The position numbers and the translations under genes are program-made. Shown here one piece after another: positions 35,732 through 43,088 of a stretch of DNA of 43,088 nt. The stretch is taken from positions 1 through 43,088 of the forward strand of contig CANJCQ010000033.1 in assembly GCA_947473355.1 (NCBI GenBank), in the 5' to 3' direction. This stretch comes from Sphingomonadaceae bacterium (GTDB lineage Bacteria > Pseudomonadota > Alphaproteobacteria > Sphingomonadales > Sphingomonadaceae). Below the pieces are notes generated by a model. It was given only the letters and a program-made list of their open reading frames with translations, searched no databases and was not told the DNA's origin. The first letter of the stretch is position 1; every line of letters begins with the position of its first letter.

Positions 35732-36438
35732 GATCTGCCTCCGTTGCGTCGTCCGGTCTCGAAACCGGCACCTGCCGCGGCGAGAGCCAGCAGCACCATG
35801 GCCACGACCCACCAGTCCGCTGCACTGCTGCGCCCGAGCAGGAAGCCTGCGACCATTGCTATACCCAGCGCGATGGCCCAGGCCCACGGGAAGCCGCCAG
35901 CAGGGACAGGGTGCGGCGCTGCCAACGGCGCGGCCATCGCAACTACTTCCGCCGTTACAGGCGCGGTCTCTGCAGCAGCGGGAGCCACCGCAGCAGCCCC
36001 GCCCCCAACCAGATCGCCGAACTTGGTGAAAAACTTGTCGGCCATATTCCGCGCCGTGGCATCGATCAGCGGCCCGCCAAGCTGCGCCATGCGTCCACCA
36101 ACCTGGGCATCGACCGTATAGGCCAGCAAAGTGCCTGCCCCATCCGCGCTCAGCCGCACTTTCGCCGTGCCCTTGGCATTGCCGGCAACGCCGCCACTAC
36201 CCTGGCCCGAAATGGTATAGCCATTGGGCGGATCGAGCTCGGACAACGCAACCGCGCCTTTGAACCGCGCGCCGATCGGCCCAATCTTGATCTCGGCGAC
36301 CGCATTGAAGCGGTCATCCGCTTCCTTTTCCAGGCTCTGGCAGCCGGGAATGCACTGACGCAGCACTTCGGGATCGTTCAGCGCTTCCCAGACGCGCTGA
36401 GGGGTTGCGGCGATCCGCCGTTCACCGGCCATTTCCAT
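35728..36438 (-). CDS. CoxG-like SRPBCC protein with C-terminal membrane anchor
   Basis: 236 aa. The N-terminal ~150 residues are a START/SRPBCC fold (GERRIAATPQRVWEALNDPE, then CIPGCQSLEKEADD), followed by an Ala/Pro linker and two hydrophobic segments (about 182-200 and 205-225). CoxG proteins recruit CO dehydrogenase-type enzymes to the membrane and may carry quinone; membrane docking here is inferred from the anchor. Two closely spaced ATGs (36438, 36432) both work; GGGAGA is about 8-14 bases upstream. Confidence 0.9.
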   Translation of the reverse strand: MEMAGERRIAATPQRVWEALNDPEVLRQCIPGCQSLEKEADDRFNAVAEIKIGPIGARFKGAVALSELDPPNGYTISGQGSGGVAGNAKGTAKVRLSADGAGTLLAYTVDAQVGGRMAQLGGPLIDATARNMADKFFTKFGDLVGGGAAAVAPAAAETAPVTAEVVAMAAPLAAPHPVPAGGFPWAWAIALGIAMVAGFLLGRSSAADWWVVAMVLLALAAAGAGFETGRRNGGRS

Positions 36439-36526
36439 TGGACATGCTCTCCCGAACTATTGGCCCGATTTATGAGTTAGTGTGTTCTATTGTGTCCTCG
36501 CCGGAACGCAAGGCGGCAACCAGCAG

Positions 36527-36928
36527 TCAGGCCAGGTTTACCGAATCGCTGCGGGCGATCAGCCAGCTGTCGCCTTGGCGCAGTAGCCGAACCGTACTGG
36601 CGGCGAGGCAAGTGAAAGCGCCGCCCTGGACCCAGTTGGTCACCAGATTGTAATAGCGCGCGATCGCCACGTCCTTGCTGCCCTCGTCATAGTCGCAGTT
36701 GAGACTGCCGATCATATGACGAATCGTTCCGCCCGAATTGGCAAAGGACATCCGCACGATGCCTTTCATTGCTTCGCGACCCACCACCGGTTCAGGCGTG
36801 ACGCCCGCAAAAACCCCATCTTCAGCCCACAGCGCCGCCCAGCCTTCCTCATCGCCCTGATCAACCCGCCAGCAATAGCGGCCGAGAAAATCAGTGATCG
36901 AAACGAAGTCGTCGGTGGATACTGGCAT
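36527..36928 (-). CDS. SnoaL/NTF2-like family protein
   Basis: 133 aa from ATG 36928 with GGGAGAGCC just before it; the longer frame upstream is not protein-like. Alpha+beta cone fold suggested by FLGRYCWRVDQGDEEGWAALWAEDGVF, FANSGGTIRHMIGSLNCDYD and the ending. Such proteins include polyketide cyclases, ketosteroid isomerases and dehydratases; the activity is unknown. It runs in the same direction as the Mo-hydroxylase genes with a gap of about 90 bases, so a shared role is possible. Confidence 0.85.
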   Translation of the reverse strand: MPVSTDDFVSITDFLGRYCWRVDQGDEEGWAALWAEDGVFAGVTPEPVVGREAMKGIVRMSFANSGGTIRHMIGSLNCDYDEGSKDVAIARYYNLVTNWVQGGAFTCLAASTVRLLRQGDSWLIARSDSVNLA

Positions 36929-37160
36929 TTCTGGCTCTCCCGGTTTGATTGTTGCGGGAGAGGATAACGGGCTCAATGGGGATGCGCTACAGTGAAGTCG
37001 TCTTGAGCGGAGGACTGGATTGATCTTCGCTGCTCTACGGTTGTCTGAGTGCCTTTGGCGCTTCGACACCGAGCAAGCGATTCGGGCCCGCGGCCCGGGT
37101 TCGCTGATTCACTGAAGTAGTGCTTTCGGTCGGGACGCCAAAGCGACCCTTATTCTGCTT

Positions 37161-37246
37161 TGGTGGACAGGGCTGGATTCGAACCAGCGTACGCTCTCGC
37201 GGGCAGATTTACAGTCTGCTGCCATTAACCACTCGGCCACCTGTCC
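37161..37246 (-). tRNA. tRNA-Tyr (anticodon GTA)
   Basis: The minus strand reads GGACAGG...CCTGTCC for the acceptor stem, GCAGA-CTGTAAA-TCTGC for the anticodon arm with GTA in the loop, a long class II variable arm (CCCGCGAGAGCG) and GCTGG-TTCGAAT-CCAGC for the T arm. The 3-prime ACCA is encoded (37161-37164). The length of 86 bases and the long variable arm fit bacterial tRNA-Tyr. The ~230 bases between it and the SnoaL-like gene hold no gene that I can support. Confidence 0.97.
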
Positions 37247-37406
37247 ACACCAGCATGCCGCCACCAGGGTGCGTCAGATGCGGCTGCCCGCCTTGGCAGC
37301 TCTTGCGAGCCCCGGGCGGGAAGGCGCGCTCAATGACGAAGCGAGCCTTGCCTGTCAATGGTGCGACTGGCAGGGGCTGTCCTTAAACAACAACGGAACA
37401 GTGCAA

Positions 37407-38219
37407 ATGATCAAGTCCAAAGACGCCAAACCCAGCCGGGCCCTGCGCGGACGCGCCGGACGGATGCAGGGCGGGCGCGGTTCGGGCCGGGCGAGCACTG
37501 GCGCAGTGCGGCTGTGGGGGCACCACGCAGTCGAAGCGGCGCTGAACAATCCCGAGCGCAAACACCGCAAGCTGTGGGCGACACGCGAAGGCATTGCCGC
37601 GCTGAATGGCGAACTTCCTGCCAATTTCCCGCTCGAATATGCCCAAGGCGCCGATCTTGCCCGGCTGGTCGCGCGCGATGCGCCGCATCAGGGGCTGGTG
37701 CTCGAATGCGACGGACTGGAAGATGTCTTCCTTGGCGATGTGCTGGATGGCGATTCAGCGCGGCCAATCATTTTACTCGATTCTGTGACCGATCCACACA
37801 ATGTGGGCGCAATCCTGCGCTCGGCAGCGGCCTTTGGTGCCGCCGCGCTGGTTACGCAAGACCGCCACGCGCCGCCCGAATCGGGGGTTGTGGCCAAGTC
37901 CGCCTCAGGCGCGCTGGAGATTGTCCCCTGGGTGCGGGTGGTCAATCTCGCCCGCGCGCTCGAGGAGATCGCCGAGGCCGGCTACTGGCGCATCGGGCTC
38001 GACGGCAAGGCCGAAGCGAGCATCGCCGAGGCACTGCCCGCCGGGCCGGTCGCCCTGGTGCTGGGCAGCGAAGGCGAAGGCCTGCGCCTCAACATTTCAC
38101 AGCATTGCGATGCTTTGGCGCGGCTGCCGATGTCGGGCGCGATTGAAAGCCTCAATGTGTCCAATGCGGCGGCAATAGCGCTTTATGCGGCCGCAACCCG
38201 CCCATCCATGGAGGAATAG
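37407..38219 (+). CDS. rlmB: SpoU/TrmH-type RNA 2'-O-methyltransferase (RlmB-like)
   Basis: 270 aa from ATG 37407; the upstream in-frame section is not conserved-looking. A basic N-terminus with Gly/Arg stretch leads into an L30e-like substrate domain beginning VRLWGHHAVEAALNN, then the SPOUT knot: ILLDSVTDPHNVGAILRSAA, ALVLGSEGEGLRLNISQHCD and PMSGAIESLNVSNAAAIALY. It methylates a ribose in 23S rRNA (G2251 in E. coli RlmB); target specificity is inferred. A lipoprotein gene follows after 4 bases. Confidence 0.88.
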   Translation: MIKSKDAKPSRALRGRAGRMQGGRGSGRASTGAVRLWGHHAVEAALNNPERKHRKLWATREGIAALNGELPANFPLEYAQGADLARLVARDAPHQGLVLECDGLEDVFLGDVLDGDSARPIILLDSVTDPHNVGAILRSAAAFGAAALVTQDRHAPPESGVVAKSASGALEIVPWVRVVNLARALEEIAEAGYWRIGLDGKAEASIAEALPAGPVALVLGSEGEGLRLNISQHCDALARLPMSGAIESLNVSNAAAIALYAAATRPSMEE

Positions 38220-38223
38220 GCCC

Positions 38224-39081
38224 ATGCTTCGACCAGCGAATCTGCGCCGCAACGCCAGCCTGGCCTTGCTCGCTTGCCTCAGCCTGATGCTCGCGGCATG
38301 CCTGCTCAGCCCGGGCAAGTTCACTTCGCAGCTCGACCTGAAACGCGACGGTACTTTCAGCTTCAACTATGCGGGCGAAATTCACTTGCTGGCGCTCAGC
38401 AAACTCGCCGACATGGGGCGCAACGCTGGCAGCGACACATTCACGCCCGAACCATGCACGATCGAGGGCAGCGACGCGGTGCGCACCTGCACCCAGCGCG
38501 AAATTGCCGATCAGAAAAGCGCCTGGACTGCATCGCGCAGCGGCTCTGCTGACAAGCGCCGCCGCGACGCCGATTCGCTGAAGGCCATGCTCGGCGGGCT
38601 CGATCCCAGCGATCCGCGCGCTGCCGAGGATCTCGCGGTGCGACTGCGGCGGCAGGCTGGCTGGCGCCGGGTCGATTACAAGGGCGACGGGCTGTTCGAT
38701 GTTGATTTCGCCATATCCGGCCGGCTCGATCACGACTTCACGTTTCCGACCATCGAGCGTTTCCCGATGGCCAATGCCTTTGTCCAGATTGCTGTGCGTA
38801 ACGACGGCACCGTGCGTGTCGATGCGCCGGGCTATGCTCCGGCCATGTCGGGCGAGCCCTGGCGCAGCATGATGGCGGGCGCTGCCGTAGCCGAAGGCGG
38901 CAAGGATGCGCCCAAGTTCCCGGTCATAGACGGCCGCTTCACACTGACCACCGATGGCACAGTGCTCGCCAACAACACCGAGGAAGGCCCGCAAAACGAT
39001 GCCGCTGGCCAGCACCTTGATTGGGCCATCACTGTCAGAAGCCCCGCCCCGCCGATGGCTCTGGTCAGGTTGGGGCGCTGA
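38224..39081 (+). CDS. Predicted lipoprotein of unknown function
   Basis: 285 aa. The N-terminus is a lipoprotein signal: basic start, hydrophobic core and lipobox LMLAAC with the cysteine at about residue 26. The mature part has KRDGTFSFNYAGEIHLLALS and DLAVRLRRQAGWRRVDYKGD, with a beta-rich C-terminal half. No family recognised. GGAGG lies about 11 bases upstream, inside the end of rlmB, so translation is probably linked to it. Confidence 0.8.
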   Translation: MLRPANLRRNASLALLACLSLMLAACLLSPGKFTSQLDLKRDGTFSFNYAGEIHLLALSKLADMGRNAGSDTFTPEPCTIEGSDAVRTCTQREIADQKSAWTASRSGSADKRRRDADSLKAMLGGLDPSDPRAAEDLAVRLRRQAGWRRVDYKGDGLFDVDFAISGRLDHDFTFPTIERFPMANAFVQIAVRNDGTVRVDAPGYAPAMSGEPWRSMMAGAAVAEGGKDAPKFPVIDGRFTLTTDGTVLANNTEEGPQNDAAGQHLDWAITVRSPAPPMALVRLGR

Positions 39082-39111
39082 TCCAGCGGATAGTGCTTAC
39101 CCCCAAACAGC

Positions 39112-39144
39112 AAAAAGCCGCGCCTGCCCTGGGGCAAGCGCGGC
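39112..39144 (-). terminator. Rho-independent terminator of hupB
   Basis: GCCGCGC (39117-39123) pairs with GCGCGGC (39138-39144), and inside it TGCCC pairs with GGGCA with one bulged/mismatched pair. On the minus strand the stem is followed directly by TTTTT (39116-39112), the classic form, about 50 bases past the hupB stop. Confidence 0.85.
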
Positions 39145-39192
39145 ATCTTGATTTTGGTGCCGGCCGCGAGGCGATGCGGCCGGCGATGCGGC

Positions 39193-39465
39193 TTAGTTGA
39201 CCGCGTCCTTGAGGCCCTTGCCGGCCTTGAACTTGGGCTGGGTCGACGCCTTGATGGTCATCGGCTCGCCAGTGCGCGGGTTGCGACCGGTCGAAGCCTT
39301 GCGCTTGGCGACGGAAAACGTACCGAAACCAACGAGGCGGACTTCATCGCCCTTCTTGAGCGCACCGGAGATGGCATCGAATACACCTTCGACAGCCTTG
39401 GTGGCGTCACTACGCGTCAGGCCACTTGAATCTGCAACTGCGCCGATCAGATCGTTCTTATTCAT
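39193..39465 (-). CDS. hupB: DNA-binding protein HU
   Basis: 90 aa, the standard length. Dimeric nucleoid protein: MNKNDLIGAVADSSGLTRSD at the N-terminus, VRLVGFGTFSVAKRKASTGR leading to the DNA-binding arm GRNPRTGEPMTI, and a Lys-rich end. It has its own probable promoter at 39531-39559 and terminator at 39112-39144. The lon-hup order is widespread in proteobacteria. Confidence 0.97.
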   Translation of the reverse strand: MNKNDLIGAVADSSGLTRSDATKAVEGVFDAISGALKKGDEVRLVGFGTFSVAKRKASTGRNPRTGEPMTIKASTQPKFKAGKGLKDAVN

Positions 39466-39530
39466 TACGGGAACCCCCTTAGGTTACTTGTGGAACTTGA
39501 ATGCTTGGAATCGCCTCACAATCGGGCCGG

Positions 39531-39559
39531 AATTGAGCGAGTTTTGGTCTGGCTGTCAA
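39531..39559 (-). promoter_or_regulatory. Putative hupB promoter
   Basis: Minus strand TTGACA (39554-39559), 17-base spacer, then TCAATT (39531-39536), a weak -10. It would give a leader of about 60 bases to the hupB ATG. The -35 match is perfect, the -10 is poor. Confidence 0.4.
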
Positions 39560-39702
39560 AGCCAAAAGCAGCAAGAATGGCGTGATTATCCCCCAATTTC
39601 CGTCATTTTCGACGAAGTGAGCGCCCAACAAGCCTTGTCTGCCCCATCTGCCGGGCCCCGCGGCCAGGAACAGCCCGCCGAGTCGCGGCAGTGCAGCATG
39701 GC

Positions 39703-42120
39703 TCAATGAGCCGTTGGTGAAGCCGCCGCACCTGCAATAACCGGCGCCGTCGCGTGGCTCGCCAGCTCGTCAGCTTCGGTCCATTCGACCGCTTCGAGCT
39801 TCTGGGTCAAGGCCAGGGCCAACACCTCATCGACATGGCTGACCGGAATGATTTCAAGCGCCGACTGGATATTCGCCGGAATCTCGACGAGGTCCTTGCG
39901 GTTCTCTTCGGGGATCAGCACGGTCTTGATGCCGCCGCGCATCGCCGCCAGCAGCTTTTCCTTGAGACCGCCAATGGCCAGCACCCGCCCGCGCAAGGTG
40001 ACCTCGCCGGTCATGGCAATATCGGCGCGCACCGGAATGCCGGTCAGCGTCGAGACCATCGCCGTCACCATGCCAACGCCCGCGCTAGGGCCATCCTTGG
40101 GCACTGCGCCTTCGGGCAGATGGATGTGCAGGTCCTTGCGATTGAAGATCGAAGGCTTGATGCCATAGGCCGGTGCCCGCGCCTTGACGAAGCTGAAGGC
40201 CATCTGCACGCCTTCGCTCATCACTTCGCCCAGCTTGCCGGTGGTGCGCGCTGCGCCCTTTCCGGGCACGGTGACGCATTCGATGGTGAGCAGTTCCCCG
40301 CCGACTTCGGTCCAGGCCAGACCCGTCACCGCGCCGACCTGGTTTTCCTCGTCGGAAACGCCGTGGCGATATTTGCGCACCCCGGCGAATTCACCCAGGT
40401 TCTCCGGCGTGACCGTGACGCTCTTGGCCTTGCCTTCAAGGATCTGGCGCAGGCTCTTGCGCGCAAGCCGGGCGATCTCGCGCTCCAGCGTGCGGACCCC
40501 GGCCTCGCGGGTATAATAGCGGATCAGATCGCGCAGGCCTTCATTGGTGAGCGTGAACTCGCCCTTCTTGAGGCCATGCGCTTCGATCTGCTTGGCGATC
40601 AGATGCCGCTCGGCAATCTCGACCTTCTCGTCCTCGGTGTAGCCTTCCAGCCGGATGATCTCCATGCGGTCGAGCAGCGCCTGCGGCAGGTTGAGGCTGT
40701 TGGCGGTGCAGACGAACATCACGTCCGACAGATCGTATTCGAGCTCGAGATAGTGATCCTGGAACTTCGAATTCTGCTCAGGATCAAGCACTTCGAGCAG
40801 CGCCGAAGCCGGATCGCCGCGGAAATCCTGGCCGAGCTTGTCGATCTCATCGAGCAGGAACAGTGGATTGCTGGTCCCCGCCTTCTTGAGATTGGTGATG
40901 ATCTTGCCCGGCAGCGAGCCGATATAAGTGCGGCGGTGGCCGCGGATTTCGGCCTCGTCGCGCACGCCGCCCAGCGACTGGCGAATGAATTCGCGGCCCG
41001 TTGCGCGGGCAATCGACTTGCCGAGCGAAGTCTTGCCGACACCCGGAGGGCCGACCAGGCACAGGATCGGGCCCTTCAACTTGTTGGTCCGGGTCTGCAC
41101 CGCGAGATATTCGACAATGCGTTCCTTGACCTTTTCCAGCGCATAGTGATCGTCATCGAGCACCGCCTGCGCTGCGGCGATATCTTTCTTGAGCTTCGAC
41201 TTCTTGCCCCAGGGCAGCCCGAGCAGCACGTCGAGATAGTTGCGGATCACCGTCGCCTCAGCGCTCATCGGCTGCATGCCCTTGAGCTTCTTGAGCTCGG
41301 CATTGGCCTTGGTGCGCGCTTCCTTTGACAGCTTCAGCTTGTCGATCTTGCCCTGTAGCTCGGCAATCTCGTTGACTTCCTCGCCCTCGCCGCCAAGCTC
41401 GGACTGGATCGCCTTCATCTGCTCGTTGAGATAATATTCGCGCTGGGTCTTCTCCATCTGGCGCTTGACCCGCCCGCGGATCTTGCGCTCGACCTGCAAC
41501 ACGCCAAGCTCGCCCTCCATGATGGAGAACACCATTTCCAGCCGCTTGAGCGGATCGGTTTCAGTCAGCAGCGTCTGCTTGTCGGACACTTTGGTGGTGA
41601 GCTGCGCGGCAACCGCATCGGCGAGCCGCGAGGCATCGTCAATCTCGGACAGCTGGTCGCCGGCATCCTGGCTTAGCTTCTTGTTAAGCTTGGCATATTC
41701 GCCGAACTGCTCGATCACCGAGCGCATCATCGCCGAAACTTCAGTGCCCGAAGCAGTTTCGCCTTCGAGCGGCTCGACCTGGGCGACCAGCATGCCGTCC
41801 GTCTCGCGCAGGCTTTCCAGCGTTCCGCGCTGCTGGCCTTCAACCAGCACCCGCACCGTGCCATCGGGCAGCTTGAGCAGCTGCAACACCGTGGCGATAA
41901 CGCCCATGTCATAAAGATCGTCCTCGACCGGATCGTCGCAGCCCGGATCGAGCTGAGCGAGCAGGAAGATATCCTTGTCACCCGTCATCGCCGCTTCCAG
42001 CGCCGCGACCGACATTTCGCGGCCAACGAACAGCGGCACGACCATGCCGGGGAAAACGACGATATCGCGCAGGGGAAGAAGGGGAAGAAGTTTCACTTGG
42101 GGCAATCCACTTGGTTTCAT
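39703..42120 (-). CDS. lon: ATP-dependent protease Lon
   Basis: 805 aa. N-terminal substrate domain from [19 protein letters not shown]+ domain with Walker [20 protein letters not shown] and Walker [12 protein letters not shown], and the C-terminal Ser-Lys protease with the catalytic Ser in [13 protein letters not shown] and the Lys in [11 protein letters not shown]. Degrades damaged and regulatory proteins. The ATG at 42120 has no Shine-Dalgarno, and a heat-shock-like -10 (CCCCATAT) lies only 9 bases upstream, so the mRNA may be nearly leaderless. No strong terminator is seen downstream before hupB. Confidence 0.97.
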   Translation of the reverse strand: MKPSGLPQVKLLPLLPLRDIVVFPGMVVPLFVGREMSVAALEAAMTGDKDIFLLAQLDPGCDDPVEDDLYDMGVIATVLQLLKLPDGTVRVLVEGQQRGTLESLRETDGMLVAQVEPLEGETASGTEVSAMMRSVIEQFGEYAKLNKKLSQDAGDQLSEIDDASRLADAVAAQLTTKVSDKQTLLTETDPLKRLEMVFSIMEGELGVLQVERKIRGRVKRQMEKTQREYYLNEQMKAIQSELGGEGEEVNEIAELQGKIDKLKLSKEARTKANAELKKLKGMQPMSAEATVIRNYLDVLLGLPWGKKSKLKKDIAAAQAVLDDDHYALEKVKERIVEYLAVQTRTNKLKGPILCLVGPPGVGKTSLGKSIARATGREFIRQSLGGVRDEAEIRGHRRTYIGSLPGKIITNLKKAGTSNPLFLLDEIDKLGQDFRGDPASALLEVLDPEQNSKFQDHYLELEYDLSDVMFVCTANSLNLPQALLDRMEIIRLEGYTEDEKVEIAERHLIAKQIEAHGLKKGEFTLTNEGLRDLIRYYTREAGVRTLEREIARLARKSLRQILEGKAKSVTVTPENLGEFAGVRKYRHGVSDEENQVGAVTGLAWTEVGGELLTIECVTVPGKGAARTTGKLGEVMSEGVQMAFSFVKARAPAYGIKPSIFNRKDLHIHLPEGAVPKDGPSAGVGMVTAMVSTLTGIPVRADIAMTGEVTLRGRVLAIGGLKEKLLAAMRGGIKTVLIPEENRKDLVEIPANIQSALEIIPVSHVDEVLALALTQKLEAVEWTEADELASHATAPVIAGAAASPTAH

Positions 42121-42129
42121 GGATTGGGG

Positions 42130-42157
42130 ATATGGGGCGCAGCTTGTGGTTGCGCAA
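42130..42157 (-). promoter_or_regulatory. Putative sigma-32-type heat-shock promoter of lon
   Basis: Minus strand TTGCGC (42152-42157), a 14-base spacer and CCCCATAT (42130-42137), the last matching the sigma-32 -10 consensus. The -35 part is only partly like CTTGAA. Expected transcription start is within a few bases of the lon ATG. Confidence 0.4.
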
Positions 42158-42674
42158 TGGCCTTGCGCAGCGGCGTTGTGGACGAAGGTGCCGCTGACCG
42201 GCCGGGATACGTGGAATTGCGGAGGCGGCACATTCCGACGGTATTGGTATGGCTGAGATCTAGCCCGGCACACCCTATTGGGTGTCCCCCGAGCAGCATT
42301 GCCTCGAAGTATTACTTATTGACGGAACGCAACGGTGGCCTTTCAGGGCCGAAGTACAGATCGGGAAACATGCCAATCAAGCTCTATACCATTGATTTAA
42401 TGCCAAACAATGATAATTCACAATATGGAACTTTAGTAAGTTTAGGCCAAGGCACTGCGCGCTTAATGTTTCAGCGAAAGTTCAGGGGCCCAGATGCAAC
42501 AAAACCCGCGCCTTGGGGGCACGGGTTCAAGAAGGGGGTTCACAGGGTCAAAGAGCGCGGGGCAGCGAGGGCCTCGGTGGTGCGACAATGGCATGGGTGG
42601 GGGGATGTAGGAAAGTGTGATGTTTGGGGATCGTTGCACCTGTCACCTTAATCCCGAAGACTTCAGACGCCCTT
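42158..42674. other. Gene-poor stretch between lon and the small AT-rich ORF
   Basis: About 520 bases with no coding region I can support; the open frames here lack ribosome binding sites and conserved features. It holds a small palindrome (ACACCC at 42270-42275 and GGGTGT at 42280-42285) and a terminator at 42501-42527. The part from about 42300 to 42480 is less GC-rich than the lon gene. Confidence 0.5.
42501..42527 (-). terminator. Rho-independent terminator-like hairpin
   Basis: AACCCG (42503-42508) pairs with CGGGTT (42522-42527), and GCC/GGC pairs inside. On the minus strand the stem runs into TTTTG. It would end transcription coming from the small ORF at 42675-42878 before it reaches lon. 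Confidence 0.6.
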
Positions 42675-42878
42675 TCAGAGCTTTTCGACGCAAATTCTAA
42701 TCCCCATTACTGGTTCGCCAACCGAAATATTAGTTCCCATCATAACGAGGTTACTGATGGAAATTGCCTTGTATTTATCGCCGATCTCCGATCCCAAAAG
42801 CGGCCTTTCGGCTAGGAACATTTCCTCGATAATTTTGCGGATGCCTCCATCCTTAATGACAATCTGTGCTCGTAACAT
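42675..42878 (-). CDS. Small hypothetical protein in an AT-rich segment
   Basis: 67 aa from ATG 42878 (an ATG at 42911 would add 11 residues). The sequence looks protein-like (IVIKDGGIRKIIEEMFLAER, ending MGIRICVEKL) but matches no family I know. GGGA lies about 10 bases upstream of the chosen ATG. Codon use is clearly different from the rest of the window, with many A/T-ending codons, so it is either recently acquired or not a gene. A terminator follows at 42501-42527. Confidence 0.35.
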   Translation of the reverse strand: MLRAQIVIKDGGIRKIIEEMFLAERPLLGSEIGDKYKAISISNLVMMGTNISVGEPVMGIRICVEKL

Positions 42879-43088
42879 ATGGCATATCCCACATTCATAG
42901 TAATTATGCAAGTAACAGATGCGTATTAAAAATCAATATTAAGGCCACCTCGAACAATCACGATTTTCGGTTGAGTTTGGGCGTTTGACCGGGTCGTCAA
43001 GCTACCGGGTCGAGGTTCTGGGGTGTTTGAGGCCTTTTGGTGCTGGACCGTCAGGGATTTTCGGGGGGGCGCTGGGCTTATCGCCCCG
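42879..43088. other. Right-edge segment with an abrupt GC change, possible element end
   Basis: AT-rich up to about 42945, then sharply GC-rich to the window end. The final ~87 bases are open on the minus strand (a 28-codon frame ending TAG at about 43002-43004, rich in Pro and Lys). This could be the C-terminus of a gene or transposase cut by the window edge, but nothing identifies it. Confidence 0.3.

Noticed and set aside
34949..36121. 390-codon open frame opposite the CoxM/CoxG-like genes
   Set aside because: It spans two real genes on the other strand and shows no coherent domain.
31675..36438. True aerobic carbon monoxide dehydrogenase operon
   Set aside because: The active-site loop is AYRGPW instead of AYxCSFR and the CoxD/E/F accessory genes are not present nearby.
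39754..41328. 524-codon open frame opposite lon
   Set aside because: Antisense shadow of lon; composition (many Ala, Arg, Gln, His, no motifs) is typical of such shadows.
42361..42651. Plus-strand frame beginning MPIKLYTIDLMPNN
   Set aside because: No ribosome binding site, it reads through a minus-strand terminator hairpin, and the C-terminal half is low-complexity; not convincing as a gene.
43002..43088. C-terminus of a transposase on the minus strand at the right edge
   Set aside because: Only 28 codons are visible, Pro/Lys-rich, with no recognisable transposase motif; kept only as an unassigned edge segment.

Overview
The window is a 43 kb piece of GC-rich bacterial chromosome. Gene content and order point to an alphaproteobacterium of the order Sphingomonadales (a Novosphingobium/Sphingopyxis/Sphingobium-like organism; I cannot fix the genus from sequence alone). 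The reasons are a ctaCDBGE-surf1-thrC respiratory operon, a pyrE-pdxJ-acpS-lepB run, a rpsB-tsf-pyrH-frr-uppS-cdsA-dxr-rseP-bamA-skp-fabZ backbone with no lpx genes in it, and short dispersed repeats of the CCTGARCTTGTYKMAGG type.

Layout. 1-143: truncated end of an IS5-family insertion sequence. 182-1812: two unrelated methyltransferases, convergent. 1812-9549 (minus): aa3-type cytochrome c oxidase operon, transcribed ctaC-ctaD-ctaB-(42-aa protein)-ctaG-ctaE-DUF983-surf1-thrC-methyltransferase. 9756-13979 (plus): pyrE, pdxJ, acpS, lepB, an AI-2E-type permease and ruvX. 14009-15694: N-acyl-D-amino-acid deacylase-like amidohydrolase. 15720-16823 (plus): a compact unit with its own palindrome-rich promoter, two 30-31 aa sister membrane micropeptides, a DUF2975 membrane protein and a small XRE regulator. 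16833-29558 (minus): envelope, isoprenoid, phospholipid and translation backbone from rpsB down to fabZ, interrupted between uppS and cdsA by a GIY-YIG nuclease gene sitting between inverted repeats, and by a metallophosphoesterase on the other strand. 29842-31629: a small membrane protein, then pssA and psd (phosphatidylethanolamine synthesis). 31675-36928 (minus): a molybdenum hydroxylase of the CO-dehydrogenase-like type (coxG-M-S-L order) preceded by a SnoaL-like gene. 37161-37246: tRNA-Tyr. 37407-39081: an rRNA methyltransferase and a lipoprotein. 39193-42120 (minus): HU and Lon. 42121-43088: a gene-poor, AT-richer end.

How it works together. The cta operon encodes oxidase subunits I-III, heme O synthase and the copper and heme assembly factors. 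The backbone operon supplies undecaprenyl diphosphate, CDP-diacylglycerol, DXP-pathway isoprenoids and outer-membrane protein assembly, and CdsA product feeds PssA and Psd. The most unusual parts are (a) the GIY-YIG gene framed by inverted copies of a repeat that encodes its last residues and stop codon and whose relatives occur elsewhere in the window, with the expected catalytic arginine replaced by histidine; (b) the paired micropeptides in front of DUF2975-XRE behind an array of ATATCGATAT-type palindromes; (c) a hairpin that buries the ctaB ribosome binding site; and (d) an uncharacterised C-terminal domain fused to the CoxL-like subunit. All function calls come from motif recognition by eye; no database search was run.
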